This document shows positions 20,327-28,186 of a stretch of DNA of 28,220 nucleotides, piece by piece. The notes beneath the pieces were generated by a model, which was not told where the DNA came from, did not search any database, and worked only from the letters and a program-made list of their open reading frames with translations. The stretch comes from an uncultured beta proteobacterium (GTDB lineage Bacteria > Pseudomonadota > Gammaproteobacteria > Burkholderiales > Burkholderiaceae). The position numbers and the translations under genes were made by a program. The stretch covers positions 1 to 28,220 of the forward strand of contig CAIYZI010000075.1 of NCBI GenBank assembly GCA_903930665.1, in the 5' to 3' direction. The first letter of the stretch is position 1. Every line of letters starts with the position of its first letter.

Positions 20327-20538
20327 TATTTCTTTCCTTTCTTTAACACTTTACGCGCTTTAGCACGTACTTTGTTTGCTTCAGATTCTGATATGTTTCC
20401 TTTCTTTTCAGATTGGGTGACGCGCGCAAGTGCGTTCCTGGCGTGAGCTTTATCTTCTACTGGGTAGGCTCGCTTTCCTGGTTCAGCAAATGCTTTTTTA
20501 GGAAGTTTTTTTCTTTCTGCATAGGTTAACTTTGCCAT
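20326..20538 (-). CDS. Small basic phage protein, DUF6582-like, 70 aa
   Basis: MAKLTYAERKKLPKKAFAEP ... PVEDKAHARNALARVTQSEK. Typical of a short phage/bacterial protein family (pattern AERKxLPxxxFAxPxxRxYPxEDxAHARNALAR) of unknown role. Very basic C-terminus. SD AAGGA is 7 bases upstream. Paired with the 50-residue protein that follows. Confidence 0.7.
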   Translation of the reverse strand: MAKLTYAERKKLPKKAFAEPGKRAYPVEDKAHARNALARVTQSEKKGNISESEANKVRAKARKVLKKGKK

Positions 20539-20547
20539 GATATTTCC

Positions 20548-21252
20548 TTAGCTATATTGCCAGATTACGATTAGACCTGAACCACCAGCTGCGCCAGTTG
20601 CAGCACTTAACGATCCAGATGGAGCAGTGGAATAAGTCCCAGAGGCACCATTACCTTGATTTGTTAATCCAGCATTTCCTATAACAGCAGTCCCTGCACT
20701 TGGCTCAACGCCCTGGATCACAGGACCAAAAAATGAACTGCCACCTTGCCCACTTGGAAAAGAAGAAATAGTGCTATAAGTAGAGCCTATCTGAACTAAG
20801 CCTACACCTCCAGTAAAATTTACATCCCCCCCCGAAGCTGTTCCTCCAGCACCGGCAGTGCCTGCCCCGCTGGATGCGGCTCCTCCGCCACCAGTTCCGC
20901 CAACAGCAGTCAAAGTGCTAAAAGTTGTGCTTCCACCAGTTCCTCCAGCATTATTCCCAGCTGATCCGGCAGTTCCAGCTGCGCCTACGCCATAACTAAA
21001 AGTAGAGCCTGAGCTAGTACTAATAAATTTTCTGCAATAACCACCCCCACCACCTCCGCCAGATACGGCAATATTAAATGCAGAAATAGATGCTGTGCCA
21101 CCACTTCCACCACCTGCGCCTTGGCATTCCACCACAATATGATTCACGCCAGAGGGAACCGTATAAGTTCCGGAACCACTGGTATAAGTGGTTACGCTTA
21201 ATAAAGCGCCACCAGTTTGCGGAGCAGTAAAAGCAGAATAATAATTGGTCAT
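20548..21252 (-). CDS. Glycine-rich adhesin-like tail protein
   Basis: 234 residues. An N-terminal ~35 residues lead to SGTYTVPSGVNHIVVECQGA (27-46), a hallmark of the phage glycine-rich receptor-recognition domain, then several Gly-rich runs (GAGGGSGG, GGGGGGGY, GGTGGGGAA, GAGTAGAGGTASGG) that can form a packed polyglycine-II bundle as in T-even gp38-type adhesins. Its GC-richer codons reflect glycine. Translationally coupled (ATGA, 21249-21252) with the upstream small protein, which may be its assembly partner. Likely determines host range together with the fibres. Confidence 0.75.
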   Translation of the reverse strand: MTNYYSAFTAPQTGGALLSVTTYTSGSGTYTVPSGVNHIVVECQGAGGGSGGTASISAFNIAVSGGGGGGGYCRKFISTSSGSTFSYGVGAAGTAGSAGNNAGGTGGSTTFSTLTAVGGTGGGGAASSGAGTAGAGGTASGGDVNFTGGVGLVQIGSTYSTISSFPSGQGGSSFFGPVIQGVEPSAGTAVIGNAGLTNQGNGASGTYSTAPSGSLSAATGAAGGSGLIVIWQYS

Positions 21253-21575
21253 GATTTCACCTGCTTAGCTAAATTAGCAATTGCAATAGCATTGTATTTA
21301 TCTATTCTTTCTACTCGGCTTAATTTGCCATCTTCAGCTTCTCGATCGGTGACTTTTTGAACATGTTCTGGATTGCGATAATCTAATTCTTCAGGAACAT
21401 TTCCTTTGGCTACCCAAGCAAGATATCTGCGGTAATCTCCATTTCTCTCATCTTGCGATACCCATGCCCCATCATGTATACGCTGAATTAATAACTTACC
21501 CTCTAAATCTGTTACATGCCTAAACATATACAAAGCATGATTATCTTGGGAGCCATCTGGAAAAGTCGGTATCAT
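21249..21575 (-). CDS. Small tail-fibre-associated protein, 108 aa
   Basis: The start is the ATG at 21575 (MIPTFPDGSQDNHALYMFRH), with AAGGAG 7 bases upstream; a longer frame is rejected. The part DGAWVSQDERNGDYRRYLAW is typical of small phage tail proteins (pattern WIPxDxxNxDYQxYLxWxAEGN), and NVPEEL follows. Located between a fibre and an adhesin, it may be a fibre-assembly factor or chaperone. Confidence 0.65.
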   Translation of the reverse strand: MIPTFPDGSQDNHALYMFRHVTDLEGKLLIQRIHDGAWVSQDERNGDYRRYLAWVAKGNVPEELDYRNPEHVQKVTDREAEDGKLSRVERIDKYNAIAIANLAKQVKS

Positions 21576-21585
21576 TATGTTCTCC

Positions 21586-23565
21586 TTAGGTAATATCCGC
21601 TGTTGTGTAATAAGTAATACCATAATACGCAGTAGCAGCTGCGGCTCCAGAATCGACCGTGGTTGTAATCAATATACCAGAGTCATCATTGCTGCCCACA
21701 GAAGTGGAAGTACAAGCAGCCGTAGTTTTATAATCCCATACTTGAGCACTCGCATTGGCTGGACTATACAGAGTGACTGTTCCATTCTGTAATAATGACC
21801 TACCGTAGGGAATACCATATTTCATTGTAGTGCTCGCAGCCGCAGGAGAAGTCCATACTCCTTGCTGACCACCCACATTCTGCGCAGGCGCAGTATATTG
21901 TGAAATATTTTTAATGGAAAAATATTGGCAATCCGATAAGTTTCTCGCTTTATTCACTTCTTGAAATAAATTAACCGTCGATCCAATCTCTAACTGAACA
22001 TTCCCAAATTGAACCCAGTCATTTGTAGAAGCTGTTCCCGTAGGAGTCCACGAAAATACAACTGATACCTGGTTAGTGCCGCTAGCACAGGCGCTAGTTT
22101 GATAAGAATACATTGTTTCAGCAGCAGAAGTTCCTAATGCTATTGTCTGTGACAATATAGAAGTATTAGTTGTAAAAGTAGAAGATATATTTGATATTTG
22201 ACTATTACCTGTTCCGATAGAAACAGTAACTGTTAAATTACCACTCGTTGGGCTAAAGTTAGCTCCGGTAGAAACAAGGAATTGTAAACTTAAAATATTT
22301 CCAGCAGCACCAACCGACATATCATTGGTTAAGGTTGTTCCAAATTTATAAACACCGGTTCCAGTTTGGCCAGAATTTCTTTGTATTCGCGCACGTACAG
22401 TATTCGGGAATCCAGATACTTCTTCTTGTATAACAGCAGAAGCTTGGTTTGCATTCGTTAGAACTTGCCATCTATCAAAGGTATATTCTGTAGTACTTGC
22501 AGCTACAGCAAGCGATGAGCTTCCTGTCCCAAATATTGCTCCGCCAAGTGTGAAGCATTGGAAATTACCATTCACAATCATGTTATTACCCTGAACAGAA
22601 CTAGAACTGCTCGAAGGAATAACTTCACCGCGAAAATTCTTAAATACTGCGCTTGTAGTATCAACAGCCATCATTAGAGGCTTGTTAATATGTCCCGCTG
22701 TTGTTGGAAGCGTTGAAGTATAAGAGCCAGCGCTAGAGTCACTTAACCAGTAAGTAGTTCCTGCAGTTAAGCCAGTAAGGGTTGTGATCATGCCCTCTGT
22801 TAGAAGCGTAAAGTCATTAGCATCTGCTACAGCACTTACAATACCAACTACTTCAGCGTCTGCTGCGCTATCAGCTTTAGCAGCAGCATAAGTGTCATTA
22901 GTTCCTGAATAAGTAAGTACATTACCTACACTAAAGCCGTGCGCTGTTTGGCTTACAGCGGTGGTAGTAGCGCCTACAGCGCCTGCAGATGCAGCTTGCC
23001 AAGTAGGAAGCGCACCAGCTCCATTAGATGTTAAAACATTTCCAGAACTTCCTAAACCAGATACGTTTTGGAAAACTCCAGTTGCAGTTGTTCCCGCACA
23101 GATAACAGAGTAAGCCGTAAAAGTCGTATTACCGGTCCCACCATAGGCAACCGTAATTGCAGTTCCATTCCAAGTTCCTGAAGCAATAGTTCCAACAGAA
23201 GTTATATTCCCTTGAACTGCACTTGGAAGCGTAGAGCTAATGCTAGGGACACCGCCACCGCTTGTTATTAAGACTCCATTATTAGCAGTAGCAAGCGCAG
23301 CCATAACATTAGCAGAACTAGCATATAAAAGTGTATTTGCTGCATTAGTTGCAGGATAGGTAGATGTAGACCACGCAGGAGTGGCTGCATTTCCGGAAAG
23401 CAGTATTTGGTCTGCAGTAGAAGTGCCAGCAAGAATATTTAGCTTGGTACTATCAGACCATACGACACCGCCTGCACTTGCGGTTAATGCTTGTCCGGTA
23501 CCGCCTTCTGCTAAATCAACTGGTAGTCCACCGGTTAAGTTAATCGCATTTGTAGTTGTTGACAT
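21586..23565 (-). CDS. Tail fibre protein B, 659 aa, with shared repeats
   Basis: Host-recognition fibre. The N-terminal 190 residues contain a unit B (22-94) and a unit A (142-191) that are nearly identical to units in the fibre encoded upstream. The middle (~200-330) is a different beta-rich region (with DFTLLTEGMITTLTGLTAGT). The C-terminal ~330 residues include a carbohydrate-binding-like jelly-roll (DWVQFGNVQLEIGS) and a terminal CQYF-type domain (NLSDCQYFSIKN ... VTLYSPANASAQVWD) also found at the end of the 700-residue protein. SD GAGGA lies 7 bases upstream. Sharing suggests recombination or duplication between fibre genes. Confidence 0.75.
   Translation of the reverse strand: MSTTTNAINLTGGLPVDLAEGGTGQALTASAGGVVWSDSTKLNILAGTSTADQILLSGNAATPAWSTSTYPATNAANTLLYASSANVMAALATANNGVLITSGGGVPSISSTLPSAVQGNITSVGTIASGTWNGTAITVAYGGTGNTTFTAYSVICAGTTATGVFQNVSGLGSSGNVLTSNGAGALPTWQAASAGAVGATTTAVSQTAHGFSVGNVLTYSGTNDTYAAAKADSAADAEVVGIVSAVADANDFTLLTEGMITTLTGLTAGTTYWLSDSSAGSYTSTLPTTAGHINKPLMMAVDTTSAVFKNFRGEVIPSSSSSSVQGNNMIVNGNFQCFTLGGAIFGTGSSSLAVAASTTEYTFDRWQVLTNANQASAVIQEEVSGFPNTVRARIQRNSGQTGTGVYKFGTTLTNDMSVGAAGNILSLQFLVSTGANFSPTSGNLTVTVSIGTGNSQISNISSTFTTNTSILSQTIALGTSAAETMYSYQTSACASGTNQVSVVFSWTPTGTASTNDWVQFGNVQLEIGSTVNLFQEVNKARNLSDCQYFSIKNISQYTAPAQNVGGQQGVWTSPAAASTTMKYGIPYGRSLLQNGTVTLYSPANASAQVWDYKTTAACTSTSVGSNDDSGILITTTVDSGAAAATAYYGITYYTTADIT
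22993..23142 (-). repeat. Fibre repeat unit A, copy 4 (in fibre B)
   Basis: Encodes about 50 residues, GGTGNTTFTAYSVICAGTTA..., ending ALPTWQA. Almost the same protein sequence as copies 2 and 3 in fibre A (24232-24381 and 23935-24084) and a more divergent copy 1 (24844-24993). Confidence 0.8.
23284..23502 (-). repeat. Fibre repeat unit B, copy 2 (in fibre B)
   Basis: Encodes about 73 residues, from GGTGQALTASAGGVVWSDST to MAALATA. Nearly identical to copy 1 in fibre A (24448-24669), including the long shared word WSTSTYPATNAANTLLYASS. Confidence 0.8.
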
Positions 23566-23586
23566 TCCATGTCCTCACTAAATAAA

Positions 23587-25374
23587 TTAAACGACGACCA
23601 CGTTTCCTTGGATACCATAGGCTACGAAAGTAGTATTTGCCGTAACACACACTAAAGTAATACAGTCATATTGATTTGAGCTTGCTACTGTTCCAGTGCT
23701 TGCTGTAGAAGCTGTAGAGCCTACATGAATGGTTTGTCCAGAAGCTACATCTATGATCCAGCCACCAGCGCTCTTGCCTGCAACAATAAATAAACTTCCG
23801 AGGGCAGCAGTAGCTGGCAATGTAAGGGTTACAAGGCTAGCGCCGTTATCAATTACATAACCATTGTTAACCGCCATGGTTACTGTGCCGCTAGTTTGGT
23901 CATTCCAAGTAATACCTGTTCCACCACCGCCACCAGCTTGCCAGGTTGGTAAAGCCCCAGCTCCATTGCTTGTTAGCACATAACCAGAGCTTCCTAAACC
24001 AGATACATGTTGAAATGCTCCAGTTGCTGTTGTACCGCCGCATATCACAGCATAAGCAGTTGTAGTCGCTATACCAGTACCACCGTTTGCTACAACGAGC
24101 GTTCCAGTTAAATCTATGGTAGCGCTCGATCCACTTGTAGTTAATCCTGTAGAACCACCGGAAATAGTTACTGTGGATCCTGTAGCCGAACCTGAATCAG
24201 CATCTAATGTTCCAATGCCTCCACCAGCTGCCGCCTGCCAAGTAGGAAGCGCTGCAGCACCATTTGAGGTAAGAACATAACCGCTGGTTCCTAATCCAGA
24301 TACATTCTGAAAAGCGCCAGTAGCTGTGGTACCAGCACAAATGACAGAATAAGCTGTAAAAGTAGTGTTTCCAGTGCCTCCAAGACCCACAGATAGATCG
24401 GATGCCCATGTTGGAACGCTAGAAACTGTAGTTAAAACCGCGCTAGTCGCTGTGGCGAGAGCGGCCATGGTGTTAGAGCTAGAAGCGTATAAAAGCGTAT
24501 TTGCAGCATTTGTTGCTGGGTAAGTACTAGTAGACCAAGCAGGTGTAGCCGAACTTCCAGATAGTAATAACTGGCCTGCAGTAGCAGTACCAGAAAGAAT
24601 ATTTAATTTAGAAGCATCAGACCAAACTATGCCGCCATTGCTAGCAGTAAGCGCATGATTGGTGCCTCCATAAGATAAACCAATTACAGAGCCATTCCAT
24701 ACGCCTGTGGCTATAGTTCCTAGCGTAGTAATAGAGGTTTGGCCTACATAAGCTGCGTCAATGCTAACTACTACATTTCCAGTAGTGGGACTAACATCTA
24801 TTTGATTCGAAGTTCCGCTGACGCTACTTACGCCGCTAACAATTGCTTGCCAGGAAGGCAAAGAAGAAGTGCCATTAGCTGTGAGCACATATCCAGAAGT
24901 CATCGTACCAGAAGCGTTTTGTAAGGCCCCGGTAGTGCTAGTACCCCCGCAAATAACATTATAGGCAGTAAAAGAAGTTTTTCCGGTACCACCGTGAGCA
25001 ACTGCGATAGTTGTTCCAGCCCATGTACCACTAGATATGGTACCCAGAGTAGTAATAGAGGTTTGGCCTACATATCCAGAGTCGATGCTAACAACAACCG
25101 CTCCTGTTGTAGGAGAAGCGTCAATTTGTAAAGATGTTCCGGTAACACTGGTTACACTCCCGCTAACTTCTGCATCTACATATTGCTTAGTAGCAGCGCC
25201 CAAAGGGTTAGTAGGATCAGCATTTAAAATGAGATAGCCGGTCATGGTGCCACCAGCAAGAGGCACGGGGACCGTATAGTTGGTAAGCACGTCTAAACCG
25301 GAGCGCAGTGTGATCAGCTGATCTCCGGTGATGCCCACTCCAACATTGTTAAGTTGGCTAAACTTAGTCGTCAT
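23587..25374 (-). CDS. Tail fibre protein A, 595 aa, multi-repeat
   Basis: Starts MTTKFSQLNNVGVGITGDQL, with a fibre-type segment GGTMTGYLILNADPTNPLGA followed by ATKQYVDAEV (41-70), as in many phage fibre N-termini. The shaft is built of repeats: unit C (76-120, 184-228), unit A (128-177, 332-381, 431-480) and unit B (236-309). The last ~100 residues form a different, beta-rich domain. SD AAGGAG is 6-7 bases upstream, preceded by an AAGGAT-loop hairpin (25391-25405). Likely a trimeric side fibre. Confidence 0.75.
   Translation of the reverse strand: MTTKFSQLNNVGVGITGDQLITLRSGLDVLTNYTVPVPLAGGTMTGYLILNADPTNPLGAATKQYVDAEVSGSVTSVTGTSLQIDASPTTGAVVVSIDSGYVGQTSITTLGTISSGTWAGTTIAVAHGGTGKTSFTAYNVICGGTSTTGALQNASGTMTSGYVLTANGTSSLPSWQAIVSGVSSVSGTSNQIDVSPTTGNVVVSIDAAYVGQTSITTLGTIATGVWNGSVIGLSYGGTNHALTASNGGIVWSDASKLNILSGTATAGQLLLSGSSATPAWSTSTYPATNAANTLLYASSSNTMAALATATSAVLTTVSSVPTWASDLSVGLGGTGNTTFTAYSVICAGTTATGAFQNVSGLGTSGYVLTSNGAAALPTWQAAAGGGIGTLDADSGSATGSTVTISGGSTGLTTSGSSATIDLTGTLVVANGGTGIATTTAYAVICGGTTATGAFQHVSGLGSSGYVLTSNGAGALPTWQAGGGGGTGITWNDQTSGTVTMAVNNGYVIDNGASLVTLTLPATAALGSLFIVAGKSAGGWIIDVASGQTIHVGSTASTASTGTVASSNQYDCITLVCVTANTTFVAYGIQGNVVVV
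23935..24084 (-). repeat. Fibre repeat unit A, copy 3
   Basis: Encodes GGTGIATTTAYAVICGGTTA ... SGYVLTSNGAGALPTWQA, the third in-frame copy in fibre A. DNA identity with copies 2 and 4 is high by eye, which makes homologous recombination between the two fibre genes likely. Confidence 0.8.
24232..24381 (-). repeat. Fibre repeat unit A, copy 2
   Basis: Encodes GGTGNTTFTAYSVICAGTTA ... ALPTWQA, differing from copy 4 in fibre B at only a few residues. Confidence 0.8.
24448..24669 (-). repeat. Fibre repeat unit B, copy 1
   Basis: Encodes GGTNHALTASNGGIVWSDAS ... YASSSNTMAALATA. The counterpart in fibre B is 23284-23502. This GGT-LTASNGGI-WS type unit is widespread in phage tail proteins. Confidence 0.8.
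24691..24825 (-). repeat. Fibre repeat unit C, copy 2
   Basis: Encodes SVSGTSNQIDVSPTTGNVVV ... TTLGTIATGVWNG. The other copy is at 25015-25149 in the same gene. The ending resembles the SVGTIASGTWNG segment of fibre B, so a partial third copy exists there. Confidence 0.75.
24844..24993 (-). repeat. Fibre repeat unit A, copy 1 (divergent)
   Basis: Encodes GGTGKTSFTAYNVICGGTST ... SSLPSWQA. The most diverged of the four A units, suggesting it is older than the duplication that produced copies 2-4. Confidence 0.75.
25015..25149 (-). repeat. Fibre repeat unit C, copy 1
   Basis: Encodes SVTGTSLQIDASPTTGAVVV ... TTLGTISSGTWAG. Together with copy 2 and the adjoining A units it forms a C-A / C-B-A-A order along the shaft. 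Confidence 0.75.
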
Positions 25375-25390
25375 CCATGACTCCTTGCAT

Positions 25391-25405
25391 CTTCAATCCT
25401 TGAAG
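25391..25405 (-). promoter_or_regulatory. Hairpin with AAGGAT loop before fibre A
   Basis: On the minus strand CTTCAAGGATTGAAG folds with arms CTTC/GAAG (or CTTCAA/TTGAAG). It lies a few bases before the real SD (AAGGAG) of the fibre A gene. Similar to the hairpins at 10463 and 13474. Confidence 0.4.
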
Positions 25406-25422
25406 ACGATATTAGATTGCCT

Positions 25423-25812
25423 TTAGTCTATGTAAGAATAGAAGCATACCGTTACACTAACACCAGTTGCAGCAGTAATAAAGCTCAGAACATCTCCAGC
25501 TTTTACAATATATCCAGCAGGATTTTGATCGGATGTTGTAGATGCAAAACTAGAGCCAGCAGGAACTGCAGCGGTACCGCCATTAGATACAAATACATCG
25601 GTTTCAGTGCTGATAGGTTGGCTATATCTAAATAAAGCTACAAACTTATTATAAGTGGTTGAAGCATTAAGACCTATTCCGCCAGAGCCTGGAACAGTCA
25701 AAGCTGTTGCTGTATTTGCCCCCAAAGTTACTGAATACTTAGTATCACAAAATAATAAACCAGGACTATTTTCTGGTTGAATGAATTGTTGAATTGAATA
25801 TACTGTTGCCAT
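25423..25812 (-). CDS. Small virion/tail protein, 129 aa
   Basis: Unrecognised. MATVYSIQQFIQPENSPGLL..., beta-rich, Thr/Ser/Ala-rich, ending in VTVCFYSYID. No membrane or enzyme motif. SD AAAGGA is 7-8 bases upstream. Placed between two fibre genes, it is probably a baseplate or fibre-attachment component. Confidence 0.6.
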   Translation of the reverse strand: MATVYSIQQFIQPENSPGLLFCDTKYSVTLGANTATALTVPGSGGIGLNASTTYNKFVALFRYSQPISTETDVFVSNGGTAAVPAGSSFASTTSDQNPAGYIVKAGDVLSFITAATGVSVTVCFYSYID

Positions 25813-25838
25813 TTTAAATTCCTTTAAGTTAAGTTATC

Positions 25839-27941
25839 TCACTGCCCCAGCCTACAATCTGCTGTCCAATGTATATTTAATATATCACCAACCACGGTCG
25901 ATGAGTTTCCAGTCCCTCCCACTATAAATCCATTATTGGAAATATGAGCTGAAAATGAAGAAGTAAAAGAAACACTCTGTGTGCTATCATAAATTTGAGC
26001 GCCAGTTGACGCTGGATTATATAAAGTAACCGCTCCCGTGGATGAGGTTGGAGGAGCATACATAGTCAAAGGAATAACAGCAGAAGTTATTCCCATAGCT
26101 GTACTAGCTTTTGTTGCAATATAAACATATTCTCCAGTTCCTAAGCCAACATTTGAAGCCGGAACCGTTCCTGGCAAAAAGCTCTTTTGATAATAATACT
26201 GGCAATCACTCAAAGTCTCATTGAGAGTCTTAGGAGCAGGTCGTGTCGCAATATCTCCTGCTTGTAAGCTAATAGAACCTATATCAACAGTATGTGTAGA
26301 AGCTAAACTCGCAAAGCCAACTACGATAGCCACGAAGGTTGCGGCATTAGCATCTGAAGCACCTTGAAGGTCCCATCCGTTAAAACGATAGTCATTCCAT
26401 TCGGTAGTACTACTTGTGCCAATAGTGAAGGTTGCATTGCCTAAGCCGCTTCTAGGAACCTGAGTCCAAGTGCCATTAAAAGTAGCTGGGAAGCCCGTAG
26501 AATCTAGAGTTGCAACAATAGAGTTATTACCTGCAATTGTGCTTGGAAGCGTTGACTTTGTATACCAGATGGAAACGGTTCCGTTAATTGCGTTACTTGC
26601 CAAGCCTGCTATGTTCACGCAGGCTCTTTGGTTCAGCACCTTTCGGGCAACTGCTTGTGGCAAGTACTGGACTAGAGCGAATTGAGTTGTGTTAGTAGCT
26701 GTAATTCGCAAAGCGCCACTACTGGCCTGGGAGGTTGCAACACCACTAGTAGCGCTCTGGAATATGATCGTTTGATCCCAGTAATAATTACTTGTATTAG
26801 CTCCAGAAGCAATAGCGCTAACGCTAGTACCCAAAAACTGAGCAGGATTATAGGCAAAATCCCAACCTACAAGATAACTTGGGGTCTGCTTATAGTCTTG
26901 AAGAGGTTTGTAATACCAGAAGAGATCATTAATTTGCTCTTGAGGCGTTGTCTCATCATAAGTAACTAAAGTATTAGAGCTAACACCCATTACTTGCACA
27001 TTCGTTAAAGTAGTTGTTCCAGACACGGGTAATGCAATAACAATATTTACATAGCCTGTAGCTCCCGTATCCGTACTAGAAGCAGTTGCTAGCTGTACAG
27101 TAGCTGGGAAAGAAGCATAAGAGCCTGACATATTGTTGGCGCTTAAAAGCAACGTAGAGCTTCCTGTAGAAGGCGTATAAGTCATCGAAATGATAGAACT
27201 TAAGGGCGCCAAAGTAATAGAAGAAGCTACATAACCACTAGAGCCGTCAGGAGACCAAATATCAGGAGTATTATTAAGTGTTTGCGTTAATGTAAGAGCC
27301 GATATATTTGCACCAGCAGTAACACTTAAAGTGAATGGAGGGTTACTTGGATACTGCGAAACACCAGAAACAGAATTCTGAGCAACAATAACCGTACCAG
27401 TACCAGTGTAGGTAACTGATAATTCCCATCCTGGAGCTATAACTACATTAGTAGTTCCACTTCCTGAAAAGGAAATAGTAAGCCCTGTAGAAGCATTAAA
27501 TAGCACTGTTGCGAATTGTGGATTTGAGATCTGATTATTAAAGGCGCTGTTTGTAAGAACTGCAGAAGTATCTATCGTGGTATTGGGCCAAGCTTCCCGA
27601 GTAAACTGCTCCACACCGTCAGCATTAAACACAGAAATATAATACAGCTGAATATTAGCGTCAGGAGAAGTACTATCGTAAGGGAAATAATAAACAGCGA
27701 TGTTGTTACCAGCACTGTCTTGAAAGTTCCCGGTATTCGATAAAATAATGGGGTTGGGTAATGGCGTATAGGTGTAATTAGGAGGAGATCCGCTAAGCTC
27801 ATAAACCAGTTTAGGCACGATTCTATCACTGTTTTCCCAGAAATAGACCATGCCGTTGGCTAGAGGTTCCCCAGAATCCTTATCTATGAAAAAACTTTCC
27901 AATTCTATGCTAGTTATATACCTAGGGTCTAGACCAGCCAT
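25839..27941 (-). CDS. Large tail fibre/spike protein, 700 aa
   Basis: First gene of the fibre block. The N-terminus (MAGLDPRYITSIELESFFID, GEPLANGMVYFWE) looks like a tail-attachment domain common at the start of phage fibres and spikes. The centre is a Thr/Ser/Gly beta-rich shaft with no enzyme motif. The C-terminal ~200 residues repeat the plan of fibre B: a jelly-roll-like domain (WNDYRFNGWDLQGASD ... VDIGSISLQAGD), then LSDCQYYYQKSF and VTLYNPASTGAQIYD. SD AGGAG is 8-9 bases upstream. The shared C-terminus suggests the same receptor-binding or chaperone domain at the tips of two different fibres. Confidence 0.7.
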   Translation of the reverse strand: MAGLDPRYITSIELESFFIDKDSGEPLANGMVYFWENSDRIVPKLVYELSGSPPNYTYTPLPNPIILSNTGNFQDSAGNNIAVYYFPYDSTSPDANIQLYYISVFNADGVEQFTREAWPNTTIDTSAVLTNSAFNNQISNPQFATVLFNASTGLTISFSGSGTTNVVIAPGWELSVTYTGTGTVIVAQNSVSGVSQYPSNPPFTLSVTAGANISALTLTQTLNNTPDIWSPDGSSGYVASSITLAPLSSIISMTYTPSTGSSTLLLSANNMSGSYASFPATVQLATASSTDTGATGYVNIVIALPVSGTTTLTNVQVMGVSSNTLVTYDETTPQEQINDLFWYYKPLQDYKQTPSYLVGWDFAYNPAQFLGTSVSAIASGANTSNYYWDQTIIFQSATSGVATSQASSGALRITATNTTQFALVQYLPQAVARKVLNQRACVNIAGLASNAINGTVSIWYTKSTLPSTIAGNNSIVATLDSTGFPATFNGTWTQVPRSGLGNATFTIGTSSTTEWNDYRFNGWDLQGASDANAATFVAIVVGFASLASTHTVDIGSISLQAGDIATRPAPKTLNETLSDCQYYYQKSFLPGTVPASNVGLGTGEYVYIATKASTAMGITSAVIPLTMYAPPTSSTGAVTLYNPASTGAQIYDSTQSVSFTSSFSAHISNNGFIVGGTGNSSTVVGDILNIHWTADCRLGQ

Positions 27942-27970
27942 GGCGATGCTCCTAATAGGTGTAGTTCCAA

Positions 27971-27999
27971 TTGTTCCCCGTGAAACATGGTGGTATTAT
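27971..27999 (+). promoter_or_regulatory. Candidate promoter for the small membrane protein
   Basis: TTGTTC (27971-27976), 17-base spacer, TATTAT (27994-27999), followed by an SD (GGAGG) and the ATG at 28028. The -35 is weak. The parS-like palindrome covers most of the -35 and spacer, so a protein bound there could regulate it. Confidence 0.4.
27972..27987. other. parS-like palindrome
   Basis: TGTTCCCCGTGAAACA differs at one position from the bacterial parS variant TGTTCCACGTGAAACA; the right half-site is perfect. In the short intergenic space between the 700-residue fibre gene and the small membrane protein. No parA or parB gene is visible in the window, so a host ParB would have to act on it. 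Confidence 0.4.
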
Positions 28000-28027
28000 C
28001 ATGGTGTGTAATCTTGGAGGTGAAATT

Positions 28028-28186
28028 ATGATTGAAGTTTTTAATGATTATATTTTTAAGCCAATTGGAAATGCTTTTTATTGGATATTTGCGGTTACTT
28101 TGTTTATAGGTTTTTGGGCCTTTATCATAAGTATATTTGGCTGGTGGAGTATCTTGGTATTTTTGATTATGTGCGCTATTGATTGA
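28028..28186 (+). CDS. Small hydrophobic membrane protein, 52 aa
   Basis: The start is the ATG at 28028, chosen for the strong SD (GGAGGTGAAA) upstream; longer frames begin before the promoter. Residues 16-36 and about 38-51 are two membrane segments rich in Trp/Phe/Ile (FYWIFAVTLFIGFWAFIISI), with a short polar N-terminus. It resembles a small holin in size and layout, but does not lie beside the endolysin. Opposite in strand to the fibre block, so it opens another transcript that continues past the right edge or ends there. Confidence 0.6.
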   Translation: MIEVFNDYIFKPIGNAFYWIFAVTLFIGFWAFIISIFGWWSILVFLIMCAID

